Shown: positions 10,435 through 23,100 of the stretch, in pieces
How positions within the stretch are numbered: the first letter of the stretch is position 1
Layout of the letters: every line of letters starts with the position of its first letter
NCBI GenBank assembly: GCA_021186555.1
Contig: JAJKFL010000014.1
Location: 24,559,033-24,623,032, forward strand
DNA from: Reticulitermes speratus
Taxonomy: Eukaryota; Arthropoda; Insecta; Blattodea; Rhinotermitidae
Reading direction: 5' to 3'
DNA length: 64,000 nt
Translations under genes and position numbers: made by a program
Notes under the pieces: model-generated
What the model saw: only the letters and a program-made list of their open reading frames with translations
Database searches by the model: none
Told to the model about the DNA's origin: nothing

Positions 10435-13125
10435 GTTCGTCACTGCAAGCCAATATGTATGTAGCTGGTACTTATCTGTGGCCAGTTGACGGAACTCACA
10501 CTACAACCTCTTATCCGTGATAGTATCTTTCTGCCCACAAGGTAACACACAAACAGTTTGTCTCCACGTCACTACTCATAATTTAATTAGAAACCCACCA
10601 GATGGCAGTATAAGGAACATTTAGGGTCCTGACATCTAACATGAAAGGATTAAACCATCACCGCCACGGAAACTGGGTCGTGAATAACAACTCCCAAAGC
10701 GATCTTCATTCTTTGGACTTTCTGCATCGTCTTTCGATATGGTACTACGTTTCGGAAGCCAGCTCTGCTTCCGTCTTCAGATAAATGAAAGCACCTAATC
10801 TGGTGGACCCCTTAGAAAGAGCTATTCTCAGTCACTGGGCACCAGGTTCAGTAACTTTGTAAGATATGCACCTGAAACCAGATCTGGTCTTGGGTGCATA
10901 TCTGTACCTTAACCAGAGCTGGCTTAATGCAGTCCACACCCTCACAACTGCTTTCTTTAGAATACATTTCAATAAGTTCCCCCATATAAGTGTAAATCTC
11001 TCAAGCACTGCGCACCCTTCATATTTTTCTAATAAAATTACAATTTTTCATATCTCCATGCATGCTACATGCACTGTCCATATCGCCTTCCTTAATTTGA
11101 TCATGCTAACCACTGGCAAGGTGTGCAGATCATGCAGCTTTTCTTTATGCAGTTCTCTAGGCTTCCATTATTTCCTACTCGTTAGGTGTAAATATCCTAA
11201 GCAAACTCTGAATATGCATTTGATTTCCTTCAGCCGACAACATAAGTTCCACATCCATGCACGACAGTAATAACTCTGATAGTTTTGAGGTTCTTACAGC
11301 TGTGTAGCTGACGATTCCATTCTTCTGGGATATGACATTGTGTTAGGGTAACCTACTGACCCTTCAAGATGAAGGCACTGCTATCCTTTGGAATATCAGT
11401 ATCTGATTATGCAGCGATGCACTTATATCTCTGAACAGAAGCCACTATAGTATCTTTACAGCACTTCATTATACTGGATATTAGATTCAAAATCATCCTG
11501 ATCTTGACACTGGCACACCAAATGTGCAGCCTCCTTCATGCATTAGACAACTGTATGGACACTGTGACCTGCATGAACTAAACAAAGAATTGTTAACTGA
11601 CATCCATAGAGTTGTATCTGATCAAAAATCTAGTGCAAGTATGAAATATATTCACTATATAACTTATTTACACATAGTCAACCTGGCACTTGCAACATTT
11701 CTTAAAGTTAGATAATCATTTTGGGTTCCTACACCATAAACAGGTGCAGAAATCCAAAATAATGGCCATAATTTGATCAACAGTGTCTGTGAAAACTCGA
11801 AAACTTTCCTTAGGGTTATTTTTAATGGGTGAATGATGAGTCAGAATACATCACATTGACTGTGTGTAAATAACTCAGACAAGAAACGGCATGGTATAAT
11901 TGCATTACATGGAACCAGAAACAACTCTATGATTGTGAATGCATTTGACAAAAAATACACTTTAAATAATTGATATACTTTAAATTATTTATTATTAAAA
12001 TAATGCATACATTTAGCTTTATCTTACACAATAATGGTATCTTAAGTTGACTTTATCTTAGATATGTTTATGCTATGTATTTTTTAGGAAATTTAACAAT
12101 CCTGTTCTCTTCACATTAACACAATTAGACATCTTGTGGGAATGAAATAAAATTAGTCAATTTAACCCACGATATTAAAGTATAAATTTGTCATATTAGT
12201 ACCTTCTTTAAGTTTGTGTATCGTATGGTCATAACATGTTTTCCTTCTTTTCAGTTACATAAAATGCTGGAAATGGATGGGTTTCTCCAGTTTCAGTTTT
12301 CACAGCATATAAAACTATCTTTATTAACCCTTTGCTGATACAAGTATTGTGACATCAATATGTTCAGAATATACTACTGAATTTAACTGTTAATTGGAAG
12401 TTTCAGTTCAAAACAAAGCATTGTTAATTTACAGATTGTAAAATAATGATGTGAGCTTTTCATCAGCATCAGTTATTCTATGACAGGAAGTTTCAATGTC
12501 AATGATATTTATCCTCTTTTTATACAATACACAATAGTTTCATTTTCATAGTTCTTTCAAGAGCAGCATGTAATCCAATTTTCTTATATATATAGGTGCC
12601 ACACCCAAGTAAGGCTTAAATTCAGTTTATATATGCAAATAATATCTTCTGTATTAACAATGAAGAAAGCAATAAAACTGTGTTCTTTTCAGTTATGACA
12701 CCACCTATTCTGGTAAGTTGGTCCCAGCTCTGTGAAAACCTCACAACAAATACACAAAAGATATATGTATTTATTAAAATTAGAAATAAATTTGGATATA
12801 TGAAAATTATAGCTTTGTTGTTTTCTTGTTATTTGCTGTTGGTAACTTAAGAATTATTTATTGTTTATTATGAAGTATTCTTTCATATCTTCTACAGAAA
12901 ATGTAGTACATTTCCAAGTCCTTGAATGAAACTGTGCTTTAATAACTGTTCAAATGTGCACCATTTTTATTGTGTTTTGCTTACTATACAATCAGGTTTT
13001 AAAAATTGTAAAATATCAGTTACAAAGACAACTTTAACATATAAGTAGCCATGAGATTTTATAACTTTAATTACGTTATCTGTGTGTGTTACATATACGT
13101 AGATATGTGTGTGAGTACATCAATT
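10435..13125. other. MPDU1 upstream region; no gene recognised
   Basis: It should hold the MPDU1 promoter near 10450-10600. It also holds the hammerhead-like motif at 10741-10780. An open frame at 10866-11270 (134 codons) has no recognisable motif and unconvincing composition. The rest is AT-rich. Confidence 0.5.
10741..10780 (-). ncRNA. Hammerhead-like motif (family 3 type), minus strand
   Basis: On the minus strand: CTGAAGA (10780-10774), one extra C, GGAAGC-AGAGCTG-GCTTCC (perfect 6-bp stem II), GAAAC (10753-10749), GTA, GTACC. Stem I is not evident. It lies about 310 bp upstream of the MPDU1 start codon. Confidence 0.4.
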
Positions 13126-13428
13126 AAAGAAGGTAAAGTTGTCCTTGTACAAGCCATATAGACATATGGAGGAGTGGAACTATAGCTCCACTCATTCTTA
13201 ATCTCGGCACTGGAAGGAGGTAAGTGGTCAACTTCATGCCCTGGCCACTTTACTCCTAGTGAAAGTACCCCTCAGTACTCACTGAATAGGAGGCTGCATG
13301 GGTCCTAATGCTGGTCTGGACACTGAGGGGAAGAGAAAAGTCTCTTGCCTCTACCAGGGACCAAACCACAATTACAGTGTTTTCTAGGTCCATAGCCTAG
13401 TCACTACACCAACTAAAATATACCAGCT
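13126..13428 (-). mobile_element. SINE family A, near full length
   Basis: GGAGGAGTGGAACTATAGCT, CACTCATTCTTAATCTCGGC, GAATAGGAGGCTGCATGGGT, CTGGTCTGGACACTGAGGGG, GGGACCAAACCACAATTACA, ending CCTAGTCACTACACCAAC, the A-box complement. It lies upstream of the glycogen phosphorylase pseudogene. Confidence 0.8.
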
Positions 13429-13622
13429 CCCATCAATTAGAAATGAGTATAAAAACACCAACACAATGGTGCCTAAACAGAGCTGGAGAGAACAAGTAGG
13501 GCCTACCCTAATTTTGAGTGTCTAACAGTAATAGGGAAAGTTGTGACCCACAAAACCCTTTCTTTGGCATGCTACTGCTACTGGTATGTTTGCTGTACAT
13601 GTAGAAACTGTGGGTCTATGTG

Positions 13623-15951
13623 TCTATGCATTGCTCAGGTGGAAAATGTGACTACCATAAAGAAGTCTTTCAACAGACACCTTCACTACACGCTGGTTAA
13701 GGACCGCAATGTTTCCACACCAAGGGACTATTACTTTACCTTAGCCCATTCTGTCAAAGACAATCTTGTGTCCCGATGGATTCGGACTCAACAGTACTAC
13801 TACGAGAAGGACCCCAAGCTGGTGTACTACTTGTCATTGGAGTATTACATGGGTCGGTCCCTCCGGAACACAATGATCAACCTGGGAATCCAGGGTGCTT
13901 GTGACGAGGCCATGTATCAGCTTGGTCTTGACATAGAAGAACTGAAGAGCTGGAAGAAGATGCAGGTCTGGGTAATGGAGGCCTTGGGCGGTTGGCTGCC
14001 TGCTTCCTGGATTCCATGGCAACACTGGGCCTTGCAGCATATGGCTATGGGATTCGCTATGAATATGGAATCTTTGCTCAGAAGATAAGGAATGGAGAGC
14101 AGACAGAGGAGCCTGATGACTGGCTGCGGTTTGGTAATCCATGGGAAAAGGCTCGCCCAGAATACATGCTGCCTGTAAACTTCTGTGGTCATGTGGAAAA
14201 CACGCCCCAGGGGAAGAAGTGGGTGAACACGCAGGTTGTGTTTGCGATGTCGTATGACAGTCCAGTCCCAGGATATGGGAACAACGTGGTGCAACACATT
14301 GCGAACTTTGGTCGGCTAAGTCTCCTGTAGAATTCAACCTTAAATTCTTTAACGATGGAGACTATATACAGGCTGTGATAGACAGAAACATTGCAGAGAA
14401 CATCTCCAGGGTGCTGTACCCCAATAACAACTTCTTTGAGGGAAAAAGCTGCGTCTAAAACAGGAATATATCATGTGCGCCGCAACTTTGCAGGATATTA
14501 CTCGGCGCTTCAAATGCTCCAAGTTTGGGTGTTGCAATCCTGTGGGACGTCATTTGACACGTTCCCTGAAAAGGTGGCAATTCAACTGAATGACACACAT
14601 CCATCACTTGCCATTCCTGAGCTCATGAGGATCCTTGTTGATGTGGAGGGTCTGACATGGGAGAAGGCTTGGGACATCACAGTGAGGACTTGTGCATATA
14701 AAACCACACGGTTCTACCAGAAGCACTGGAGTGATGGCCCACATCCATGTTGCATAGCATCTTGCCACCCTACCTACAGATCATTTATGACATCAACCAC
14801 CTCCATCTGCAGGAGGTACAAAAGAAGTTCCCAGGCGACTGGGAACGCAGTGAAGTGCATGTCACTTGTAGAAGAAGAAGGTGAGAAGAGGGTCAACATG
14901 GAACATCTGTGCAATGTTGGTTCACATGCAGTCAACGGCGTTGCGAGAATACATTCTGATATTATTAAGAGTGACATTTTCCGTGATTTCTATGAACTGT
15001 CGCCAGAGAAGTTTCAAAACAAGACAAATGGAATTACACCCAGGCGGTGGCTGCTGCTTTGCAATCCTTCCTTGGCTGATCTCATTGCAGAGAAAATTGG
15101 TGAGGACTGGATAGTGCATTTGGAACAGCTGCAGCAGCTGGCACAATTTGCAAAGGATGCAAATTTCCAGAGGGCTGTCCAGAAAGTGAAACAGGAAAAC
15201 AAACTAAAGTTAGCACAATTGCTGCAGAAAGAGTAAGGTGTCAAGGTGAACCCAGCATCAATGTTTGACATACAGGTTAAACGAATCCACGAGTACAAGC
15301 CCAGCTGCTCAACTGTTTGCACATCATCGTACTGTACAACCGCATCAAGCGCAACCCTGCTGCGAGTTTCACTCCCCGTACTGTCATGATTGGAGGGAAG
15401 GCTGCTCCTGGATACCACATGGCAAAGAAGATCATCAAGCTGATTTGTTCTGTCGCAAATGTGGTGAATAATGATCCAATTGATGGGGACAAGCTTAAAG
15501 TAATTTTTTTGGAGAACTACCGGTCACATTGGCAGAGAAGATCATGCCAGCAGCAGACCTCAGCCAGCAGATCTCCACAGCTGGAACAGAGGCTTCTGGT
15601 ACTGGCAACATGAAATTTATGCTGAATGGAGCCCTGACAATTGGTACACTTGATGAAGCCAATGTGGAAATGGCTGAGGAGATGGGTCAAGAGAACATCT
15701 TTATCTTTCGGATGACCGTGGATCAAGTGGAGACTCTGAAGCACCATGGCTATAATGCATATGATTACTACAACAGCCATCCAGACATCAAACAGTGTAT
15801 TGATCAGATTCAGAATGGCTACTTCAGTCCTAGCAACCCGGATGAGTTCAGGGACGTGGTGGATGTGCTGCTGAAATACGACAGGTTCTTCTTGCTTGCA
15901 GACTTTGATTCATACATCAAGTGCCAAGACAGAGTGAGTGCAGTGTATCAG
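13623..15951 (+). pseudogene. GlyP: Glycogen phosphorylase processed pseudogene (intronless retrocopy)
   Basis: Glycogen phosphorylase is the PLP enzyme releasing glucose-1-phosphate from glycogen. This copy covers about 770 of some 845 family codons without introns. Recognisable blocks include [64 protein letters not shown], and the PLP-site block [10 protein letters not shown] near 15590. It is dead. A 1-bp deletion near 13937 shifts frame. Insertions near 14293 and 14305 follow, then further indels near 14445, 14468, 14546, 14705-14745 and 14840. A tyrosine codon is now TAA at 15234-15236, and more shifts occur near 15300 and 15515. Two conserved glycines are charged (GTLDE, IFRMT). The N-terminal phospho-serine region is missing or unrecognisable. 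Homology stops at 15951, before the C-terminal exon, and no poly-A tail or target duplication was identified. It runs convergently toward the FAS1 gene. Confidence 0.95.
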
Positions 15952-16152
15952 AGTGCAATTATTATAATAAGGAAATACATAATTAGGTCATAACAGATCA
16001 GATAATTCTGATTTTTAATTTTATTGATTCCATATTCATGTTGTTTGGTAAATTTAGGTTATCCATTTCACAAACAAAAACTTCCCTTTTAGTTCTGATT
16101 ACATTACTTAGACCCAGTTTTTTCTAACAGTGGTAGTTTATAAACGAAATAT

Positions 16153-16158
16153 TTTATT
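16153..16158 (-). terminator. Candidate polyadenylation signal of the FAS1 gene
   Basis: AATAAA on the minus strand about 295 bp past the FAS1 stop codon. A second AATAAA is at 16025-16020, about 70 bp from the convergent glycogen phosphorylase pseudogene. Which one is used cannot be told from sequence alone. Confidence 0.4.
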
Positions 16159-16279
16159 AATTTACTTATCAATTCTCACAGATCACACAGCACTTTCAGA
16201 TTATAATTATAATGCTATCCCATAATCACTACAGACAATAATTTGATGCTTAAGATAATTTTTCCCATTTGTTCTTCTT

Positions 16280-16302
16280 CCCCCCCCCCCCCCCCCCCCC
16301 CC
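16280..16302. repeat. Poly-C tract, 23 bp
   Basis: Uninterrupted run of C followed by ACCC and eight A. It lies in the likely FAS1 3' flank or just beyond the coding end, where the minus strand reads poly-G. Confidence 0.95.
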
Positions 16303-16451
16303 ACCCAAAAAAAAGTAAGAGTGCCTCTCAACAACAAGTAACAAGTATTTACATTTTCAGCACTCTATACATTGTTCTTATATTTGTCAACATTTTGGCT
16401 GGGACAAAATTTGTACTTGTTTATATACATCAAAAATCAGAATGCACTATC

Positions 16452-17116
16452 TCACTTTACTGTAACAGCTGAATCTGAAATTCCAGTACTAGATTTCGGA
16501 TTTTGTGGCATGTCAGTGGTTATGTCGTCCCTTAGTACATATTCTTCATAGCTTTTAGTATATTCAAGTGGAAGAACTGTACCATCAGTGTTGTGTTCAG
16601 TCCTGCCTTCAGGTCTATTTGCTGAGGTACTCACTACAGTGTCAAGTTCTTCACTTAGTGAGTCACTGTCAGGTTCCAACAGTGCATCAGGCAGTGTACC
16701 ACTCTCTTCTGTCAACTCGCTTGGCAGAGTTTCCACATCGTGAGGGAGTTCACTTGTCCATGCAGTTGAACTCCCTAGTTCAATTGCATCAGTTGTTGCA
16801 GGAAAATCATCCTTAGCTATGAAGAGCACTTTATCAATGTAGTACATAGTGCCAAGATTATATACAAAAACTTCGCTTTCAATTACATTGGCATCACTGA
16901 TTGTTATATTTTCTCCTTCACGTTTGACATGAATTGTCTTACCACCTAATGCCTTAAATTGCTGCCCATTTATCAAGTCTCGGTTATATAATCTGGTTGG
17001 CACAAAATGATTAAGGAGCAGTTTGAGTCCTTCTCCTCTGGAGAGATAGTAGTCTGGTTTGTCTGCAAGGCTGGCTTCTTTGAATGCCTTGTCTGTTGGC
17101 ACAAAGAAAGAGTAGC
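16452..17116 (-). CDS. FAS1 gene exon 6: domain 3 and acidic tail, stop
   Basis: Acceptor TTTCAG lies above 17116. The exon opens [16 protein letters not shown] and completes domain 3 at YYIDKVLF. About 120 residues rich in Glu, Asp, Ser and Thr follow, to TGA at 16454-16452. A GTAAAG and a GTGAGA lie right at the stop, so a further 3' exon by alternative splicing cannot be excluded. As read, this is the terminal exon. Confidence 0.9.
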
Positions 17117-20100
17117 CTGAAACAAAAGGAAATGCATCAGTCCATGTATTAACAGTAAAAATTTGAGATATTGATTTAAATTATAAACTTGAAAATTTCA
17201 GTTGTTACAGTTTAGCAGGGAGCTACTATTCAAAGGACAAAGGTTACTGTGTAGATCAATAATGCAAAATCAGTGTCATATATACTGTAGACAACTGTCA
17301 TAATTACACTGTCTTGTCTCTTGGAAATAAAAAGTGATGAAAGATTGCTTTCTTTCCATTGTAGGGTTCTGACAATAGAAATTTTACCCTAACAGACAAC
17401 AGCATTTGGAAGTGAAAGTGATCCCTTTTTTAATGTAGTCAAAGCATACGCGTGCACATACACATACACATACAACCCCACACACACACACACATATACA
17501 TTACATATGTACATATGCATGCATGTGCACAACACACACATGCATATGCACACATATATATTTGTGTGTGTGTTGTGGTGTGTATTGGATGGAAACGTTT
17601 TGCACTAAGATGCCTAAATTAAAAATGTGGGATTAAGTCCACATTATCATTTTTAGTGTGTGTGCATGTTGACAATACTGTAAAAGTGGCAGTTTGTTTT
17701 CAAATATTCACTTTAAAGGTGGAATTCATTCTTACATCCTTCTTGTTATTTTTATATCACTAATCATACATCTTTAGATCTAGGAAACTCTAAACTGTCA
17801 AAATGTAGTTATGGTAATAAGGGTAACTGAAAACACAACAGAGTGCAGGTGTTTCTTTGAAACAAAGTATACAATTAAGGTTATTTTATTTTGGTTTGTG
17901 GAAAGTGTAGATCCTTACCATGTCCTGTGATGACTGGAGCAACATCTGCCAAGTTGATGTAGCGAGTCACGTGTGTAAACCGAGAGTCCTTCTGCAGAGC
18001 CAAGTATGCATGTGAGATGAATGGGGAATTCATCCATGTGTAGGCCAGGAGTGGGGGTGTTTCTTTATCACGGTTCTGTTGGTGCAGCCGATTCACAACC
18101 TCGTCATTCACAAACAAAATCTCGCTGATGAACATTATATTTCCATTCTCCACAGGAGTGTCTCCATTAACAATCTGCACTCCATTAACTGTGTAGCTAA
18201 CTGGATTACGACGCCCACCTTTTCTTGTGTCCACACTGTCTGTACCAAGGAAGATTCAATTATTAATTATATGCATGGTTACCAATGTAAAAAAACAAAC
18301 AAAAATTGCATGTATGAAGAAAATGAGAAAAGATTACATTCCTTTAACTTTGCATTTGCTATCTAAGAATATAAAAAACTAAATATACAGAACTATAATT
18401 TGGCCATTTGTTTTATATGGGTGTAGAAGTTTCTCTCTCATAATAAGGGAAGAACATAGGCTGAGGGTATTAGAGAACAGGGTACTGAGGAAAGCATTTT
18501 GGCCTAAAAGGGTGGAAGTAGCAGGAGAATGGAGAAATTACATAATGAGGTGCTTCATGACTTGTAGCCCTCACCATTGAACATACAAGCAAAACAGAAA
18601 TATCTTTGCATAACCAAACACCATAAAATGAAAGACCATCCAGCATCCAAAATTCTGTATGTATTTAAATACCTCAAACTGGACAATGTCAAAAATAAGT
18701 GAATAACTTGGTTCAAAATGGGTTAAGATAATGTGTGCCAAAGGGAACAGAGGTATAGAGCTACTCATTCTTAACCTTGGTACTTGACTGAGGTGAATGG
18801 TCAACTGCATGCCACGGCCACTTTATCCCGAAGAAATAACCCATTGGAAAGGAGGCTGGATAGGCCCCAGAGCGAGTCCAAATGTTTTGGAAATGATAAA
18901 AAGAATTGTCAAATTTTCAGCCACTGGACATATTAACTAGTAAAGTGCTACATTTGGAGCATAGCTTTGTATGGTGCTGAAACGTGGACACTTCGGAAAG
19001 TAGATCAGAAGTATCTGGAAAGTTTTGAAATGTGGTGCTGGAGAAGAATGGAGAAGATCAGTTGGACCGATCGTGTGAGAAATGAAGAAGTATTACACAG
19101 AGTCAAGGAGGAGAGGAATATCCTACATACAATAAAAAGAAGAAAGGCTAACTGGATTGGTCACATCTTGCGTAGAAACTGCCTTCTGAAACACGTGATT
19201 GAAGGAAAGTTAGAAGGAAGGATAGAAATGACGGGACGACGAGGGAGAAGACGTAAGCAGCTACTGGATGACCTTAAGGAAAAGAAAAGATACTGGAAAT
19301 TGAAAGAGGAAGCACTAGATCGCACCCTGTGGAGAACTCGCTTTGGAAGAGGCTACGGACCTGTCGTAAGACAGACTACAGAATGAATGAATGGACATAT
19401 TACTTTTCCTAACTAGTTAAATCTACTGCATGTATTGAATCAAATGTTGTTTTAAACGTTTATGGAATCAATCTGACATTTAACACAAATGTTACATGTA
19501 CTACAATTACTGCAGATTATTTTCAGTTCCTCTTGATTTTTCATCTTGTACCTTGAAATAACAAACTTTGACTATAGTGCTTCATCAGCTGTATATTCAA
19601 ATTACACTGGCAAGAAGAGAAAAATATAAATAGCCTACATGGAAATTCAAACTGGAAACACCCATTATGTAATGAAATAATATTTATGTCAGGTTATTTA
19701 ATTCACCCAGAAGGATAGAATCTGTTACACTTCTCACCTTTCCTTCCAAATGTTATCTCACGTCCTCCTAGAGTTTTAACCTTTTGACCATCACTGATGG
19801 TCTCCTGCCTCCAGTTACCTTGCACAAAATGGTTGATAATTATATCCTCTGTAAATTCTGGCACAGAGAATGGATAGAATCCCCAGTCAATTGGATGCCA
19901 GCGTTGGAATGCATGATCTGTAGGTACAAGTACTGTATACTCCTCACCTAAAATTTAACAAAATTTCATCAGTCACTTGCAGTAAGTTTTCAGACCATTA
20001 GCAACATAATATTTCAATTACAGTGCAGAAAACAACGTGTGTTAAAAACAGCCTTATACAAATAAACCAGTAAATGTTATCTGTAAAATAACAAATAGAA

Positions 20101-23100
20101 GTTTGTGATCTTGATTTGTAGTCATTAATTCGCAAAAATACTCATACTTCCTCACAAAGTGTGTACTTATACATGAAAATCAGGCAAAAAAGGGCATGTT
20201 TGGGTATAAAAGTAAAGCTACATAGATTCTTAATTTCAGCTACAGATGAAAGTGTAAGGTTCATTCTCCAGTCACAGTCCCATCTAACCATCATGTAAGG
20301 GGGGGTTACAATTCTTAAGATGCATGTTGGCTGAGACCTTATCCTGTCATGTCAACAACTTGGTTATTATGGATTCTGGATTATGGAGACTGTTTTCAGT
20401 ATTTAAGCTGACACACAAACATATACAAAAACAAAAATATGGTTTGTTGATTGCTATGTTCTGTTATCAGTTAACTATTATGCCATTTTCAACATAGTAT
20501 CCAAATACAGGCAACCTGCACATCTACAACGATAGCCATACAGCAGGCTATCATAAGTCAAATCTGTATTTCCCATAAGCACAATATTATAAACTGGGAT
20601 TTGAGTTCTGGAAACCCATGTCATACCATAAACAAAGGAACTGACCTAGAAAATAAATGAAAAACAAACACAAATATAAGCTCCTTAAAAGTATTTATTA
20701 ATAAGCATATAAAATACATTTAAAAATTCTTAAATGCTTAACACAAAAAATTCCACTCACAATGTAACTTCATCTTCAGCATGTCAGGGAAGGGCTTTTA
20801 TTTAATAAATTCTGATGGGGAGAGTGCTGGGTCATCTGCTTATCAAAATTAAACCTTCTTAGAAGAGTAGGGGGAGGACTAAATTGTGGGTACTTGGTTG
20901 AGACTTGGGCAAAATCAGTTGAGACTTGGTGGGATTCAGTTGACAGTGTTGCTTTTTTGGGGGCCTTTCTGCATGTGCTGGGCTGGCTTAAGCTTTTTAA
21001 AATATAATCCCAGTGAATTTTGGACTGAAAACGCCTTCTTCTTTTCGTCATATATCTCCCTGTAGCAGGCAAAAGCAATCTTCCTTGCTCTAAGGACTGT
21101 CAAACTGCGATCAGAAGTAGGGTAATCTGTCCTGAAAATTGTCAGTGCAGATTTGATGTACCTGAATGCAACCTAAAGTCTTTGAACGATAAATGCAAGG
21201 GAAGGGTTATTTTCCTTGGCAGTTTCTTTTACCTCTGCCTCTTATTCAACGATCCCTTGTTCCTTCATTTCTATAAGATCTTCATTGCTGACCTACTGTG
21301 AAAGAGGTTCCAAAACTTCAACCACGTCTTCAGGAGAAGTAGCTAGATCCAGTCGATTTGCGATGTCACAGTGTCAGTCACATTTGTTATGATATTTGGT
21401 AAAAAGTTTCCAAGTTCTCAACAAATTCAGGGCAGATTTTCTTCAAGACTCGCTTCAGGTTGGATCCAGTGATTGGATTGCAGACTTCCTTGATGATTTT
21501 CACAGCATCTATAATATTAAAACGCTTCCAGAATTCTTTGATGTTTAATGTACTTTTTTGTCCACTGTGTCAATCAGCCTTGCAAAAGTTTGTCAAAAAT
21601 AACAAACCTTGAAGGACGCAGTGACACTTTAGTACATTGGTTGATGCAGTTCAGTTGTCCTGGGGGGCAGGAAAATTATCTTCAAATTGGAATAATAACG
21701 CTGAAGATTTCGGGAATGGCCTAGTGTATTGTCCAAAATTAGCACTGCTGTAAAACGAAGATCATTGTTGGCACAATATTTCTTGGCCTCTGGAAAGAAG
21801 TGATGAGAAAACCAATCTTATAAAACTGATGCTGCCATCCAGGATTTAGGACGGAACATCCAAATGGCTGAAGGGGTTCCCTTCACAAAACCCCTTGAGT
21901 TTGTTCAAAACTGCAGATGCTACATGAGTGACATAAAGCAAGTTCCATATTGAGGACCCATAGATATTATGCGCCACTATAAAAAATGAGTCGTCAGGGC
22001 GAACTGGCGCCCAGGATTTGTGCACCCATGCTTTGATATCCCACGCATCTCTTCTTAAGCGTTTCAAACGGAGATAATGACTTCGTCAAAATACTTTATT
22101 CTATAATCACCGTGCATTTTTCACAATTATTGTTAAGTCACCAACTGCATGCACTATTTATTTTAAAAAACACTATATGGTTTCTTAAAATATTTTAGTA
22201 AAACCCTACATATAATAAATGCATTGTATAATGCATTTATACAATGACCAATGTATAGACGTGTTTTTATACAAGCAAGTTTTCTGACACCCTGAGGATG
22301 GCTTCATGAGGAACCCGAAACATATGTAGGGTTTTACTAAAATATTTTAAGAAACCATATAGTGTTTTTTAAAATAAATAGTGCATTCAGTTGGTGATTA
22401 ACAATAATTCGTCAAAATAGTTACTTGGTTCAGGTGCATACAGATTCGTTGCGTCTGGCTATCTGTCCACAAAAGCAAAAGTCTTTCCACCTCAGGAAAC
22501 AGCCCATCAAGTTTTCTTATCACCGTTGAAAGCAAAAATTTGAAAGTCTTTCTTCAAAATTTTGCTCCCGTTGAATTTAACACTGTGACTTGAATACAAG
22601 CTCATTCGCTGTCATTCCCGACTCATGCTATCTCAAAACTTCATCCATAATTTCCAAAGTGATGGCATATCTTGACTTCTTGTTTATTTAGTATTCTGTG
22701 CATCAAATTTCCTCTTCTCATACCAAGCAAAAAGCAACACATTTAAAAATTTGAAGAAATTTGACAAAAATGAAGAGCGTTGCGAAATCAATAAACGTCA
22801 TCAATATTCTACTTGCCCACGTGCCTAAATGTATCGCACACTTTTGTAACAACTGCATTAGCTTGAAGAATACATTTGTCCGTAATATACGTGGATTTTA
22901 TTTATTCAGCTGTAATTTACGTAGCGTAGCCGCCAGTAACCTGGACTACAAGCGTCGAAGGGTAGGATTATAAATTGGAAAGGATGTGGAAGGAAATGGC
23001 TGTTTGCCTAATTTTGTGGTATTATCCCAGAATGTATCTGCAGGAACTGAGGAAAATGATAACCTTTGTCAGGATAGCAGGTCTACGGATATGAACCCTG

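Larger units (their letters stand above)
18240..19737 (-). other. FAS1 intron 4
   Basis: A 1498-bp intron carrying a LINE tail fragment (18410-18560), a SINE-A fragment and a LINE insertion with target-site duplication (18936-19391). Confidence 0.85.
20780..22745 (-). pseudogene. Tigger/pogo-type (TcMar-Tigger) transposase pseudogene, interrupted
   Basis: The minus strand carries pieces of a CENP-B/jerky-like DDE transposase. At 22745-22420 a CENP-B-type helix-turn-helix start is visible ([21 protein letters not shown]). From about 21830 to 21420 the catalytic core is readable: [14 protein letters not shown], then [10 protein letters not shown] (second Asp region), [12 protein letters not shown], and [17 protein letters not shown] with [10 protein letters not shown]. 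The C-terminal part down to about 20780 is a basic, Ser/Thr-rich tail. Stops and frameshifts are numerous. A family-G repeat (21885-22040) and a hammerhead inverted-repeat element (22094-22407) interrupt it. It sits in FAS1 intron 3. Terminal inverted repeats were not found. Confidence 0.85.

Noticed and set aside
10866..11270. A 134-codon gene
   Set aside because: No domain, no splice or promoter context, and residue composition typical of AT-rich noncoding DNA.
13543..13622. Extension of the glycogen phosphorylase frame upstream to an ATG at 13543
   Set aside because: The extra residues do not match the family N-terminus; homology begins near 13623.
13543..15993. A functional glycogen phosphorylase gene with small introns at the frame breaks
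   Set aside because: The breaks are one- or two-base indels without splice sites, and one is a stop codon replacing a conserved tyrosine.
16568..16816. Plus-strand open frame of 82 codons
   Set aside because: It is the antisense shadow of FAS1 exon 6, which has clear motifs and phase on the minus strand.
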